Made by a program: the position numbers and the translations under genes
Assembly (NCBI GenBank): GCA_963675625.1
Contig: OY776497.1
Span: 62,001-126,000, forward strand
Direction of reading: 5' to 3'
Origin: F22 sp963675625
GTDB taxonomy: Bacteria > Bacteroidota > Bacteroidia > Bacteroidales > Bacteroidaceae
Length of the DNA: 64,000 bases
In this document: positions 53,367-62,289 of the stretch, in pieces
Position numbering within the stretch: position 1 is the first letter of the stretch
How the letters are laid out: each line of letters starts with the position of its first letter
The notes under the pieces: generated by a model
The model's input: only the letters and a program-made list of their open reading frames with translations
What the model was told of the DNA's origin: nothing
Database searches by the model: none

Positions 53367-53876
53367 ATGAAAAAGATTTTAAGAAAAGTAACCGTATTCA
53401 CACTTTCAGCAAGTGTACTATTCTTCTCAAGCTGTGCATCCATTGTCAGCAAAAGTTCATACCCAGTATCTTTCGCTAGTGATCCATCACATGCCAAGAT
53501 CACCATTAAAGATCAAAACGGAGTGATTGTCTTCATGGGAGAGACTCCAGCCACTTTCAATTTAAAAGCTGGTTCTGGATATTTCCAAAAGGCCTCTTAT
53601 ACATACACCCTTGAAAAAGATGGTTACAAGACGAGAACCATGCCACTTTCTTCAGAGTTTGATCCATGGTATATCGGCAACATTGTATTTGGTGGAGTCA
53701 TTGGACTACTAATTGTTGACCCTATTACTGGTGCAATGTTCAAGCTAGACCGTTCATTTGTCAATGAAATACTTGATAAAGACAATACAGCGAAAAAAGA
53801 TCTTGTCAAAGTGTACACAACCAATGAAATACCAAAAGAATGGCGCAGCCACTTAGTAATGGTATCTAAAAAATAA
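53367..53876 (+). CDS. PEGA-domain lipoprotein
   Basis: A 169-residue lipoprotein with lipobox FFSSC (Cys at about residue 23). Residues ~30-95 form a PEGA-like beta domain: VSFASDPSHAKITIKDQNG, GETPATFNLKAG, YTYTLEKDGYKTR. A short hydrophobic hairpin (about 110-130, GNIVFGGVIGLLIVDPITGA) follows, then a polar tail. PEGA proteins bind cell-envelope components; exact role unknown. Single gene with its own -7 box and a hairpin behind it. Confidence 0.8.
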   Translation: MKKILRKVTVFTLSASVLFFSSCASIVSKSSYPVSFASDPSHAKITIKDQNGVIVFMGETPATFNLKAGSGYFQKASYTYTLEKDGYKTRTMPLSSEFDPWYIGNIVFGGVIGLLIVDPITGAMFKLDRSFVNEILDKDNTAKKDLVKVYTTNEIPKEWRSHLVMVSKK

Positions 53877-53899
53877 GATCAATACATTATACAGATAGC

Positions 53900-53927
53900 C
53901 CCGTATATTTCCAACGAGATATACGGG
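53900..53927. terminator. Hairpin between PEGA and YciI-like genes
   Basis: CCCGTATAT (53900-53908) pairs with ATATACGGG (53919-53927). The + strand continues ACTATATATTTT, a weak T tract. It lies between convergent genes and may serve both. Confidence 0.6.
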
Positions 53928-53965
53928 ACTATATATTTTAAACACCTGATGACGTTATAGCCACA

Positions 53966-54256
53966 CTATTTCTGTAGCAAATCTTTAAACGACTCACTCG
54001 TCATAGAAGGAATAAACTCGATGATTTCATAATCAGCTAAATCATGTTGATAAAAAGGATCTTGCTCTAAGACCTTATCCAAGACCTCCCGACCAGCTAT
54101 TTGAGATAAAATGACCCCACCAGTTCGAGGTACTTTTCGACCAGATGCCACAAAATGCCCCAAAGCATACTGTGCCTTTAAATAAGCCACATGATTGTCT
54201 AATTGTCGATCGATGGCTTCTAATGAAGCCTTGTACGTTAAAGAAATAATAAACAT
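53966..54256 (-). CDS. YciI-like protein
   Basis: A 96-residue protein starting at 54256 (MFIISLTYKASLEAIDRQLD). It follows the YCII-fold pattern: a first strand, the His of DNHVAYLKAQYALGHFVASG, the conserved Asp in EQDPFYQHDLADYEIIEF, and a C-terminal helix. YciI-like proteins are small ferredoxin-fold enzymes of mostly unknown reaction. Upstream in-frame ATGs would add a leader with no similarity to the family. A -7 box lies at 54318-54325. Confidence 0.82.
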   Translation of the reverse strand: MFIISLTYKASLEAIDRQLDNHVAYLKAQYALGHFVASGRKVPRTGGVILSQIAGREVLDKVLEQDPFYQHDLADYEIIEFIPSMTSESFKDLLQK

Positions 54257-54317
54257 ATTGCATATAATTATATGATACACCATAATACACACCCACTCTA
54301 TAGTTTGTGTACTACCA

Positions 54318-54325
54318 CAAAGGTA
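54318..54325 (-). promoter_or_regulatory. -7 box of the YciI-like gene
   Basis: CAAAGGTA on the + strand (TACCTTTG), 61 nt before the start at 54256; it supports the short start. Confidence 0.5.
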
Positions 54326-54470
54326 GTTATTTAAAAGACACGACACCCCAAAAGAGGCAATCTTTTGAAAAAGTTGCACACCCTACCAGCTACACTTGGG
54401 GCACACAATAAGCCCAACACCTCCCCATAGTGAATATAAGAAATCTGTAAGACATAATAAGAAGAAAATC

Positions 54471-54478
54471 TATCTTTG
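54471..54478 (+). promoter_or_regulatory. -7 box of the TM2-like gene
   Basis: TATCTTTG lies 36 nt before the ATG at 54514. Confidence 0.5.
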
Positions 54479-54513
54479 CATCATAATCAAATCATAAACT
54501 AAATTTTTCAATT

Positions 54514-54780
54514 ATGAATGCTGATAAATTAATGATGTATCAAATGCGCCGAGCAGACGCTCCAGTTATCTGGGTACTCTTTCTATTCTTGGGATGGTCC
54601 TACGGCTCTTTAGGCAGAATGGGCACACAGCTCCTCTATTACCTTACACTTGGTGGATTTGGTATCTGGTGGCTCATCCGATTGATCACCCTTCAAGATG
54701 CAATCGATGCCTACAACTATAATATCGCCAAACAGGTTGGCATGACTCCCGAAGAGATGGTCTCTCTAGGGATATTCTAA
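54514..54780 (+). CDS. Small TM2-like membrane protein
   Basis: An 88-residue protein with two membrane segments joined by a short turn (VIWVLFLFLGWSYGSLGRMG and LLYYLTLGGFGIWWLIRLI), followed by a polar tail. The paired segments and the GxxGxWWLIRL pattern resemble TM2-domain proteins, whose function in bacteria is unknown. Single-gene unit with its own -7 box and terminator. Confidence 0.75.
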   Translation: MNADKLMMYQMRRADAPVIWVLFLFLGWSYGSLGRMGTQLLYYLTLGGFGIWWLIRLITLQDAIDAYNYNIAKQVGMTPEEMVSLGIF

Positions 54781-54811
54781 GCATCTCCTATCAAACTATA
54801 TAGTATAAGTA

Positions 54812-54855
54812 ACCCTAGCAAGTATCGTGTGTCTAAACTTGCTAGGGTATTTTTT
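54812..54855 (+). terminator. Terminator after the TM2-like gene
   Basis: A 12-bp stem, ACCCTAGCAAGT (54812-54823) with ACTTGCTAGGGT (54837-54848), then ATTTTTTA. It ends on the stop codon of the convergent hydrolase gene. Confidence 0.85.
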
Positions 54856-55939
54856 ATTGCAACTTCACAATCGCACCTATTTGCGTCACGATTAAATGCA
54901 AAGAATCCTCCTTGGCAGCCGCCAATTCATTCTTCAACGGATCATCCCAGGGATGTCTTGCCAACGCATATTTGGAATGATGCACCGTCATCACCTGCTT
55001 TGCCCCAAGATCAAGCGCTTCACGCCCTAGATAACGCGGCAAGGTATGTATATATTTCCAGCTATCATTATATTGTCCATTTTCCAAAATAGCCAAATCA
55101 ATTTTAGGAAATTTCTCACCAATCTCCTTGAAGTGTGTATCATATCCCCCATCACCAGCCATGTAAACATTCAGAGATGGCGTTTCCACAAGAAATGACG
55201 CCCACAACGTATGATTGCGCGTCAACCCTCGTCCAGAAAAATGACGAGCAGGCAAACAATGGAAAACGAATCCCTCTTCTGGAACAGCATCTTCCCTCCA
55301 GTCCAATTCAATGATACTCCGCTTATCATACCCCCAATACTCGAAGTCCTCACCTACTCCTAGCGGCACGATAACCTTACCCACACGATCTTTCAGTTTC
55401 TTCACCGTATTGTAATCCAAGTGATCCCAATGATCATGAGTAATCACCAGATAATCCATATCAGGCATATCCTCAGGACGATAGATATCCGTTCCCTTAA
55501 ACGGCTTATTGACAAATGACACAGGAGACGCCATACAAAACACAGGATCCACCAATATCCGTCTACCCGATAACTGGAGCAGATACGACGAGTGCCCGAA
55601 CCATACGATACAGTCCACCCCCTTATCCAATGTTTTAAGATCAGTCTTCACGGCAGGAATCGGCTTATTCGGAATCAACCCATCTGGTTTAGAGAATAAA
55701 AAGTCCCACATCGCCTCACTCCTTTTCTTACTAGCAGTCATCAATGCCGTAGGATGCATATTATGGAACTCCCCATCATAAAAATGAGGTGAACGTCTGA
55801 TACGTTCCAATCGCTCGCCACTAGGCAAACGTCCGAAACTCTTTTGATTTAGAAAAGCAAATGTGCTTATCGATAATAATAAAACAAGGCAGATAATAAC
55901 ACTTGCTACAAGCATAAATTTTTTGATTACGGATTTCAT
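54854..55939 (-). CDS. Membrane-anchored metallo-beta-lactamase-fold hydrolase
   Basis: A 361-residue protein starting at 55939 (MKSVIKKFMLVASVIICLVL); two ATGs further upstream are less likely. One N-terminal membrane segment (about 7-28) anchors it. The MBL core reads CIVWFGHSSYLLQLSGRRIL, VDPVF, the metal motif VITHDHWDHLDY, HCLPARHFSGRG, VYMAGDGGYD and MTVHHSKYAL. This is the UlaG/NAPE-PLD-like branch; related proteins hydrolyse phospho-ester or amide substrates at the membrane. The substrate is not readable. A -7 box CAAATGTA lies at 55986-55993 (minus-strand TACATTTG). Confidence 0.85.
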   Translation of the reverse strand: MKSVIKKFMLVASVIICLVLLLSISTFAFLNQKSFGRLPSGERLERIRRSPHFYDGEFHNMHPTALMTASKKRSEAMWDFLFSKPDGLIPNKPIPAVKTDLKTLDKGVDCIVWFGHSSYLLQLSGRRILVDPVFCMASPVSFVNKPFKGTDIYRPEDMPDMDYLVITHDHWDHLDYNTVKKLKDRVGKVIVPLGVGEDFEYWGYDKRSIIELDWREDAVPEEGFVFHCLPARHFSGRGLTRNHTLWASFLVETPSLNVYMAGDGGYDTHFKEIGEKFPKIDLAILENGQYNDSWKYIHTLPRYLGREALDLGAKQVMTVHHSKYALARHPWDDPLKNELAAAKEDSLHLIVTQIGAIVKLQ

Positions 55940-55993
55940 ATTACACATTCTTTTGTTTAAAGAATTTTCTGTTGATAACAACAGGCAAATGTA

Positions 55994-56410
55994 CGACTTT
56001 TATCCAAATAGAAAACGATACAAAAGACGGATTTTGCAACCATTATTACTGATAACAAGTGGTAGCTTCAATGGAATTAATAACGGGATATCCTACACTA
56101 GTAATCAATAGGCTATTTCGTGTTTATTCAACTTATTAAAAAAACAGTTCCAAGGCACCAGCCATGATACCCTAGAACAAGATGATATTTAGAAATCTCC
56201 ATAGAGATTGTACATACACCCTGCATAGCTCCTCGTTCCAAAGCGTGGCGAGGTGGCGCGTAGCGACGGAGTGGTTGGCCTCACAACACCCATTTCCTCA
56301 CTAGCCCCCACAAAAACCACTCCCACAAAACTTGCCAATCCCAGCATAAATCACTATATTTACGCAAGCCAAAATCTCCAATTAATACAATAACTTTAAA
56401 ATAAAAAACT
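55994..56410. other. Gap with a GC-rich imperfect palindrome
   Basis: About 415 bp without a supported gene. Around 56228-56275 there is a GC-rich stretch (GTGGCGAGGTGGCGCGTAGC and onwards) unlike its AT-rich surroundings. It does not fold into a tRNA cloverleaf that I can draw. Confidence 0.45.
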
Positions 56411-56719
56411 ATGAACATGCAACATTTTACTACACCTACCCTTAACACAAAAGGCAAGACCTCGCTAGATTGCCCAGTTGTACACCTAGAGCGAGAGCTA
56501 ATGAACAACTACCTCAGTCAATTTTTTAAAGACGGATGTATCGCCCTGCCAGCCGAACTGCATATCAGACATTTCCGCAAATTATATGACTGTGATGCTT
56601 TTGTGGAATTTTATTTGAATGAGTATCCTCAAGGAGTATCTGGTGCGTATAATCGTCGAGGAGAGTTGTTCCAGAGAGCAAAGAAATGGGACAAGATGAC
56701 ACAGTTGAAGAATAGATAG
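56411..56719 (+). CDS. Hypothetical small protein
   Basis: A 102-residue soluble protein, no family recognised. The N-terminal third is polar (MNMQHFTTPTLNTKGKTSLD), and the rest is mixed helix with many Phe/Tyr and basic residues (FRKLYDCDAFVEFYLNEYPQ, then RRGELFQRAKKWDK). A TATATTTA at about 56353-56360 is a near -7 box, and a strong terminator follows, so it looks like a real single-gene unit. Confidence 0.55.
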   Translation: MNMQHFTTPTLNTKGKTSLDCPVVHLERELMNNYLSQFFKDGCIALPAELHIRHFRKLYDCDAFVEFYLNEYPQGVSGAYNRRGELFQRAKKWDKMTQLKNR

Positions 56720-56740
56720 AAGTTGATAATGAGCTACAAA

Positions 56741-56792
56741 ATAATACCCCCGCAAGGCTGAATTGAAGTGCCCTGCGGGGGTATTATATTTT
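56741..56792 (+). terminator. Strong terminator after the small hypothetical gene
   Basis: A 14-bp stem, ATAATACCCCCGCA (56741-56754) with TGCGGGGGTATTAT (56774-56787), followed by ATTTTAT. Confidence 0.85.
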
Positions 56793-56819
56793 ATATTGCC
56801 GCAACCTCCTTCTCAGACA

Positions 56820-57007
56820 TTACCACAATATATAAACCGTCATCTTGCATCTTGTGTATTTTCTCCATTTTCTAGGGGCCAGCCCCTGTGTATCAGCAAT
56901 CACAACCTTATTACAATAAAACGATCAGCAGGGACATCATGATGCTCATGTTCACTAAAGGTGATATTATATTGCTTACAGCAGTCTGTAAGTTTTTCTT
57001 TGGTCAT
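56820..57007 (-). pseudogene. Possible frameshifted small protein gene
   Basis: From ATG 57007 the minus strand reads MTKEKLTDCCKQYNITFSEH and then EHHDVPADRFIVIRL-stop. Leaving out 11 nt (AATAAGGTTGT) after FIV restores one frame that continues IADTQGLAPRKWRKYTRCKM, TVYILW-stop at 56820. The joined product would be 58 residues. I do not know the family, and the joining is a hypothesis; the region may simply be non-coding. Confidence 0.3.
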
Positions 57008-57145
57008 CGCATAAGTGCACGCATTGTTGCAAGTATTCAAGCCATGCAAATTATAATATTCCACATATGAATCAAAGACACAGAATTTAACAACAAAAGA
57101 TAGCACTTTGTCGTTATTATTAATGCTTTATATGTAAATTATCAC

Positions 57146-57153
57146 TATATTTG
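57146..57153 (+). promoter_or_regulatory. -7 box of the small gene before DUF2130
   Basis: TATATTTG lies 69 nt before the ATG at 57222. Confidence 0.5.
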
Positions 57154-57221
57154 TATGTTTATTTTCTTCTTAACACCTAATCAGTGTATAAGACTTTTAT
57201 TTAATTCTTAAAATTTTTATT

Positions 57222-57470
57222 ATGGCAGTAAATCAAGCACTAGTTAAACAGTTGGTCGATGAACTTAAAAAACTTAAAGCTAGCCACTCTGGCGAAAAAA
57301 TCAGTTTCAGCAGATTAAAAGATGAATTTAACTCTCCAACAGCAAAAAACATCTATCATCTGCACGATAGCAACTATGAACGTGGAGAAACACTATTGCA
57401 AGCTGCTAAGATTGCAAAAGTTCAATTTCTTTATACTGATTCTGCAAACCGACGTATTTACCGCCTATAA
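57222..57470 (+). CDS. Hypothetical small protein upstream of the DUF2130 gene
   Basis: An 82-residue protein, family unknown to me. It is predicted mostly helical and basic (MAVNQALVKQLVDELKKLKA, KISFSRLKDEFNS), ending in a short beta-like stretch, VQFLYTDSANRRIYRL. A small DNA- or RNA-binding role is possible. It lies 67 nt upstream of the DUF2130 gene on the same strand and has a -7 box, so the two may be co-transcribed. Confidence 0.6.
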   Translation: MAVNQALVKQLVDELKKLKASHSGEKISFSRLKDEFNSPTAKNIYHLHDSNYERGETLLQAAKIAKVQFLYTDSANRRIYRL

Positions 57471-57537
57471 TAGAACGCACAGCTTTTATAAAGCGAATTA
57501 AAACTGATAAATATGAGTTGCAATAAAATTAGAATAT

Positions 57538-58863
57538 ATGAAAGAATTAAGATGTCCACAATGTGGGAGTGTTTTTACTGTAGATGAAGCAGACTATGCA
57601 AGCATAGTTAGTCAAGTTAAGAACCAAGAGTTCGAAAGTGAAGTTAATAGAAGAATTGAAGAACTTCATAAACAGACACAAGCTGAACAAATGGCCTTAG
57701 CACTAAAAGCTGAACAGAAGTTTCAAAATGAATTATCAAACAGCAAGCTAGCGATAAGTGCAAAGGATGCAGAAATTGCAAAACTCAATGAGAAGCTCAA
57801 TGGAATTGCTCAATCTAAGCAATTAGAGTTTGGAGTAGAACTTCAGCAGAAGGAAAAAGAAATTGCTGAATTAACATCAGCATTGGAAAAGAATGATGCT
57901 AACTTAAAAATTGCTATCCTAGAAGAAAAAGGAAAAGCCCAAGAAGCACTTCAAGCAAAAGAAACAACTATAGCTGGTTTGGAAAATCAAATTAACTCAC
58001 AAAAAAGTGAGGCTACAATGCGTGAAACAAGCATCAAAGAAAGCTACGAGCTTCAACTGAAGCAGAAGCAAGATATGGTAGACTACTATAAAGATCTAAA
58101 AGCACGTATGTCTACTAAGATGGTAGGTGAAACATTGGAAATTCACTGTAACACGGAATTTAATAGAATTCGACCTATGTTCCCTTACGCATATTTCGAG
58201 AAAGATAATGATGCTTCAAGTGGTAGTAAAGGTGATTTTATTTTTAGAGATTCAGAAGATGGAACAGAATATCTATCTATTATGTTCGAAATGAAGAACG
58301 AGATGGATGAAACTGCAACAAAACACAAGAACGAAGACTTTCTAAAAAAATTAGATGAAGATCGCCGTGCAAAGAATTGCGAGTATGCAGTATTAGTATC
58401 ATTATTGGAACCTGATAGTGAATTGTACAATACAGGCATTGTAGATATGTCACATAGATACCCTAAAATGTACGTTATCCGTCCACAGTTCTTTATTCCT
58501 CTTATAACATTGCTAGTTCAGACTTCAAAAAAGAGTCTGGAGTATAAGAAAGCATTAGTAGAGGCTCAGAATCAGTCTATTGATGTGACTAATTTCGAAA
58601 GCCAATTAAATGACTTTAAGGATAAATTCGCTAATAATTACCGTTTGGCAAGTAAAAAGTTCCAGACTGCAATTGATGAAATTGACAAATCAATAGACCA
58701 CCTTCAGAAAATTAAAAATGCACTTATAGGTTCAGAGAATAATCTAAGATTAGCTAATGATAAGGCTGATAATCTGACCATTAAAAGGCTGACTCGCGGG
58801 AACCCAACAATGAAAGCAAAGTTCGATGCACTTTCTAATACGGATTCAAAAAATATTGAATAA
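57538..58863 (+). CDS. DUF2130 (RmuC-like nuclease-fold) protein
   Basis: A 441-residue protein. It opens with a zinc-knuckle pair, CPQCGSVFTVDEADY, followed by a long coiled coil (about residues 30-195, rich in Q, E, K). The C-terminal DUF2130 domain begins near KDLKARMSTKMVGETLEIHC and has a likely PD-(D/E)XK core GSKGDFIF...IMFEMKNE (Asp and E-x-K). Related RmuC proteins act in DNA stability. Its position next to IS remnants and a second PD-(D/E)XK gene puts it in an accessory region. I infer DNA-related function, not a defence role. Confidence 0.85.
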   Translation: MKELRCPQCGSVFTVDEADYASIVSQVKNQEFESEVNRRIEELHKQTQAEQMALALKAEQKFQNELSNSKLAISAKDAEIAKLNEKLNGIAQSKQLEFGVELQQKEKEIAELTSALEKNDANLKIAILEEKGKAQEALQAKETTIAGLENQINSQKSEATMRETSIKESYELQLKQKQDMVDYYKDLKARMSTKMVGETLEIHCNTEFNRIRPMFPYAYFEKDNDASSGSKGDFIFRDSEDGTEYLSIMFEMKNEMDETATKHKNEDFLKKLDEDRRAKNCEYAVLVSLLEPDSELYNTGIVDMSHRYPKMYVIRPQFFIPLITLLVQTSKKSLEYKKALVEAQNQSIDVTNFESQLNDFKDKFANNYRLASKKFQTAIDEIDKSIDHLQKIKNALIGSENNLRLANDKADNLTIKRLTRGNPTMKAKFDALSNTDSKNIE

Positions 58864-58922
58864 AAAACATGCTAATAGTTATGCCAATAGTGCATAATGA
58901 GTGCATTGTTGGCCAATTATAT

Positions 58923-59261
58923 TGTCCCCCATATTTCGCCCCACTTGCTAAGAAACGATATTTTTCGACCATTTGATGCAACCTCAAATTTTGCTTATGG
59001 CATCACGACGTACATGTAGCAGTGAATTCAAGGCTCGTGTAGTTCGCGAAGCCTTAAAAGAACAATAGACTACCTCTAAGTTGGCTTACCGCTTTGAAGT
59101 GGATCCTAGTCAAATCATTCTCCTGACAATGGCTCATTGTTATATCAAGGGACTAAGTATATTATAATGAACGTAGACATATAAGAAATTCAATATTAAC
59201 CTATCAAATGGACGAACCATTTCTTAAACGATAGTAAATGTGGTCCTAAAATAGGGGTACA
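58923..59261 (+). mobile_element. Decayed IS3-type insertion sequence
   Basis: The left end TGTCCCCCATATTTCGCCCC (58923) and the inverted right end TGTACCCCTATTTTAGGACC (read back from 59261) agree at about two thirds of positions, as decayed terminal inverted repeats would. Inside lie a disrupted orfA and a short orfB-like piece (YQMDEPFLKR). The whole is only about 340 bp, far below the ~1.2 kb of a full IS3 element. No target duplication is visible. Confidence 0.6.
58997..59167 (+). pseudogene. IS3 orfA remnant
   Basis: Reads MASRRTCSSEFKARVVREAL, KEQ, an in-frame TAG at 59066-59068, then TTSKLAYRFEVDPSQI before the similarity ends at a TAA (59165-59167). The SSEFKxxVVxEALKEQ...LAxxFEVxPxQI pattern is the HTH of IS3-family OrfA. 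Confidence 0.75.
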
Positions 59262-59283
59262 CTATATTATTATAAAAACGATC

Positions 59284-60501
59284 ATGGAAAACCTTCAATC
59301 ACTCCTGACTTCAATCACTCGACTAATCAGACGACACAAAACCATTAGTCAAGAGAAACATAAAAATGGAGAATCCTTCAACACATTCAACATACTTAAT
59401 CTTAGGACTGACGAAGTACGATTACACAGTGCCTTTATTGCAGAACTACTGAGTAAAGATGGCTCACACGGCATGAATGATTCATTTTTGCGTAGTTTCT
59501 GTAATATAGTTATGGAATCAGAGAATTCAAATGAAGGAGAAACAAACCTTACAAATCCCATTGAAAAAATTAATTAGAGCAAAGTTAAAATACAAACCGA
59601 ACTTTATATTGGATCAGTCAGCAAAACCAAAGGAGGAAGAATTGATATTCATATCACAGACGGTACCTACTACATTGTTATAGAAAATAAGCTGAGTGCA
59701 AAAGATCAACCCAGACAACTCGTCCGTTACAACAATTACGCCAAACAGTTCTCCACAAAAGATGAGAATAGACATTGTGTTATCTACCTTACCCTTGAAG
59801 GTTACGAAGCGTCAAAGGAGGCTACTTCTAATCGATTTACTAATAAAGATTATATAAGAATCTCCTATCGTAATACAATATTGCAGTGGCTTCAACAATG
59901 TGCACAATTAGCCTACAACAAGCCACTTGTACGTGAATCCATTATACAATATTCTGACCTAGTCAAACAAATAACAAATCAAACTCTAGATATGAAAACA
60001 GAAGAAAAAATACTTAATACAAGTTGTACATTAGAGAACATAGAGGCCGTTATGACAATAATCAATCAACGAGATCCAATAATTCAAAAGGCAGTAGAAA
60101 AATATTTATCTCCGAAACTAAACCCCATTGCAAAGAAATATAATTTAGAAGTCGAAGATAATTTTAACACCTCACAAGGCAGACTCGATTATCAGATACA
60201 ATTCACTCACCCAAATTGGTCCAGCAAAAAATATGTTATATTCCAGTTCGAATACACTAAGCTACAAGGGTTCTCCTGGGGATTTTGTAGGGAAAATCGC
60301 GTTAACGGGGAATATTTTGATTGTTTTAACGAAGACGCTGTAAAGCACTATCCACACGGCTGGAGTTGGTGCGAAGGATTTAACGACTGGAATGATCCTG
60401 AGACATTTGTGAAAGTTATAAATGGTGAACTAGCCAGATATATTGACAAGTGTTTAGGTGATTTTACAGAAATATTGGAAGAGAAATCTTTAAACATTTG
60501 A
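59284..60501 (+). pseudogene. PD-(D/E)XK nuclease (PDDEXK_4-like) split by one in-frame TAG
   Basis: The frame from 59284 to 60501 codes for 405 residues if the single TAG at 59575-59577 (codon 98) is read through. The first part ends ...NPIEKIN; directly after the TAG the frame goes on SKVKIQTELYIGSVSKTKGG. The nuclease core follows: Asp121 in GGRIDIHI and Glu134-x-Lys136 in IVIENKLS, then QLVRYNNYAKQF. The C-terminal half is intact to the end (VIFQFEYTKLQGFSWGFC). There are no other stops and no frameshift, so the lesion is recent, or the stop is read through. The first 97 codons alone lack the active site. It begins 22 nt after the decayed IS. Confidence 0.72.
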
Positions 60502-60521
60502 CGAGTTCCTCCAAAAAACAA

Positions 60522-61676
60522 TCAACTCTCAATCTTCACTCCTTGATAGTAAATAGAGCTAAAATTGATATCCTTACAAGGAGCCTTAATATACTTCTTG
60601 ACTAAGTCATAGAAGCTGTTGTTTGGAACACTATCTTCTGTATATAAAGTAGCATATTTTGCATCTAGCCAACCAATTGCATGCAGGACTTGTGCTATGA
60701 GCAGGTTTTTATTATCTCTACCTTTGAAGTTTTCTACTTCTCTAGATTTATCTTGCAAAAACTTCTTCATGACTACATAAAACATAGCTAGTTTTCTAGT
60801 ATGAGAGATCTTTGCTGGATGTTGATTCATATACAGACTATCAATAGAATGTTCACGGAGTAAATGACTACAAGCATGAGCCAAAAGATAAATCGCTTGG
60901 TCGTTATCACACTTGAGTACGCATTTCTTTCCTAAACGGATTGTTAGCTCGATATCATTATTAAACTTGATATATGCATCGTCTGGTAACTCATCATCAG
61001 GAGAGAACTCTCTACAGCTGGGACATAGTGGTAAATCACCAATAGCATCACGAATAGAACGAATAGCATCAACAGTCGATTCTGGTAATGTAATCGCAGA
61101 CTTACATTTTTCTTCTACTACATCTTTGACAAACAATACCAACAGCCAAAATTCTTCCTGGTTAAATCCAAAGATTTCAATAGTTTCCAGTAATTCACGC
61201 GAAGAGAAAAACTGATCTTCAAGTGCCCTATCGTCCAATGCAATTTTGGGATGATAATACCTTGTAAGAAAATCCATAGATGGAAGGATCGGAGCGTCTT
61301 CACTATCATAAGTGTCAATGATGTACTTGATATCCTCTTTATTTAAAGACTTATTTGGAATAGATGGTTCACCATTATGGGCTAGGGCAATAATGACTTT
61401 TAATTCTTCAGGGACTATACCATCACTAAGGGAGCAAATATACCATAAGCGAGTCACTTCTTCAAAGCCCTCTTCATCTAAGCTGTGGATAGTGTCTTGC
61501 ATTTCTTCATAAGTCATAGACTTCGCATGATCCATGATATCTTCTAGCCTTTCATCATTGTTTATAGAGAACCAACGTAGAAAGCATATTTCTTGTGTGC
61601 TACGTATACCATCAGCATCTACAATATACAATAGGGATTTTAAAATTGCAGTTTTTTGTTTTTCTGTGTAAGTCAT
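60522..61676 (-). CDS. TerB-like N-domain protein of unknown function
   Basis: A 384-residue protein starting at 61676 (MTYTEKQKTAILKSLLYIVD). Residues ~1-95 look like a TerB domain: helical, with YIVDADGIRSTQEICFLRWF and the second metal-site-like stretch LWYICSLSDGIVPEELKVII. The rest (~100-384) I do not recognise; it has a CPSC pair near residue 210 and is mainly helical. TerB proteins belong to tellurite/phage-stress systems. Its promoter is close to and divergent from the operon that starts at 61931. Confidence 0.65.
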   Translation of the reverse strand: MTYTEKQKTAILKSLLYIVDADGIRSTQEICFLRWFSINNDERLEDIMDHAKSMTYEEMQDTIHSLDEEGFEEVTRLWYICSLSDGIVPEELKVIIALAHNGEPSIPNKSLNKEDIKYIIDTYDSEDAPILPSMDFLTRYYHPKIALDDRALEDQFFSSRELLETIEIFGFNQEEFWLLVLFVKDVVEEKCKSAITLPESTVDAIRSIRDAIGDLPLCPSCREFSPDDELPDDAYIKFNNDIELTIRLGKKCVLKCDNDQAIYLLAHACSHLLREHSIDSLYMNQHPAKISHTRKLAMFYVVMKKFLQDKSREVENFKGRDNKNLLIAQVLHAIGWLDAKYATLYTEDSVPNNSFYDLVKKYIKAPCKDINFSSIYYQGVKIES

Positions 61677-61702
61677 CATTCTTGAGATTTGTAATTTGAT
61701 AA

Positions 61703-61710
61703 CAAATATA
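61703..61710 (-). promoter_or_regulatory. -7 box of the TerB-like gene
   Basis: CAAATATA on the + strand (TATATTTG), 26 nt before the start at 61676. Confidence 0.5.
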
Positions 61711-61738
61711 ACATATTATAGCAAACAAGAGACATGAA

Positions 61739-61830
61739 GGGGGAGAAATTTTGAATAATTGTGCCCCTATATGTGACTTGCTATTTTTTATGCAGGTGAT
61801 ATTTAATTTAATACATTTGTCGTGTAACAA
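61739..61830 (+). repeat. Leader copy A, homologous to 63811-63903
   Basis: Shares with copy B the blocks GGGG...AGAAA, TGAATAAT, TGCCCCTAT, TTATG, AGGT and TTAAT, ending in a -7-type box (TACATTTG, 61812-61819). The distance from TGCCCC to the end of the -7 box is 57 nt in both copies. It lies between the TerB-like gene and the treble-clef gene. Confidence 0.65.
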
Positions 61831-61930
61831 TTCAAGAAGATGCATCATTTGAAATTTTACAACTGAAATCAGCGTAAAATCAGCGGACGCTTTTACCAGT
61901 AATAATTGTCGCTGTATTTAATATTTTATT

Positions 61931-62209
61931 ATGGAATTTTTAGTGAGAAATGTAAATGGCTCATCAAGATTTGATGCCCCAAGTGGTTATTCTTCATGGC
62001 TTGAATATTGGGAAGCCCATTCAGGTCAGAAAGCAAGCTCATGCCATAACATAAGTTGTTATGGAACTAACTTAGTAGGTGCTCATGTACAAAAGGTAAA
62101 CAGCTATGATACCAATTGGTATATAGCAGCAGTATGTTCAAGTTGTAATCAAAAGACAACTTCTTATACCGTTATTGGTCCTTTAGTCCCAGTACCGAGT
62201 AATTTGTAA
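61931..62209 (+). CDS. Treble-clef/HNH-like small zinc protein
   Basis: A 92-residue protein. Cys38, Cys43, His52, Cys69 and Cys72 lie in the order C-x4-C ... GAHV ... C-x2-C (SSCHNISC, LVGAHVQKV, AAVCSSCNQ), a treble-clef zinc site as in HNH endonucleases. The usual second and third catalytic residues of HNH are not obvious, so it may be a structural or binding version. First gene of a unit with the phosphatase and 5'-nucleotidase; leader copy A precedes it. Confidence 0.65.
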   Translation: MEFLVRNVNGSSRFDAPSGYSSWLEYWEAHSGQKASSCHNISCYGTNLVGAHVQKVNSYDTNWYIAAVCSSCNQKTTSYTVIGPLVPVPSNL

Positions 62210-62289
62210 TAAACAGTAGGATGTGCCTTCTATCACTTGTAAAATCAAGTGATAGAAGAGCTATCAATAATAATTTAATTAATAGAGAA

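Noticed and set aside
56228..56275. tRNA gene in the GC-rich stretch
   Set aside because: No cloverleaf with acceptor stem and T loop can be drawn.
59575..59577. Recoded TAG (pyrrolysine or selenocysteine type) in the nuclease gene
   Set aside because: TAG is not a selenocysteine codon, no pyl genes or recoding structure are seen, and prfA in this window encodes the factor that ends at UAG.
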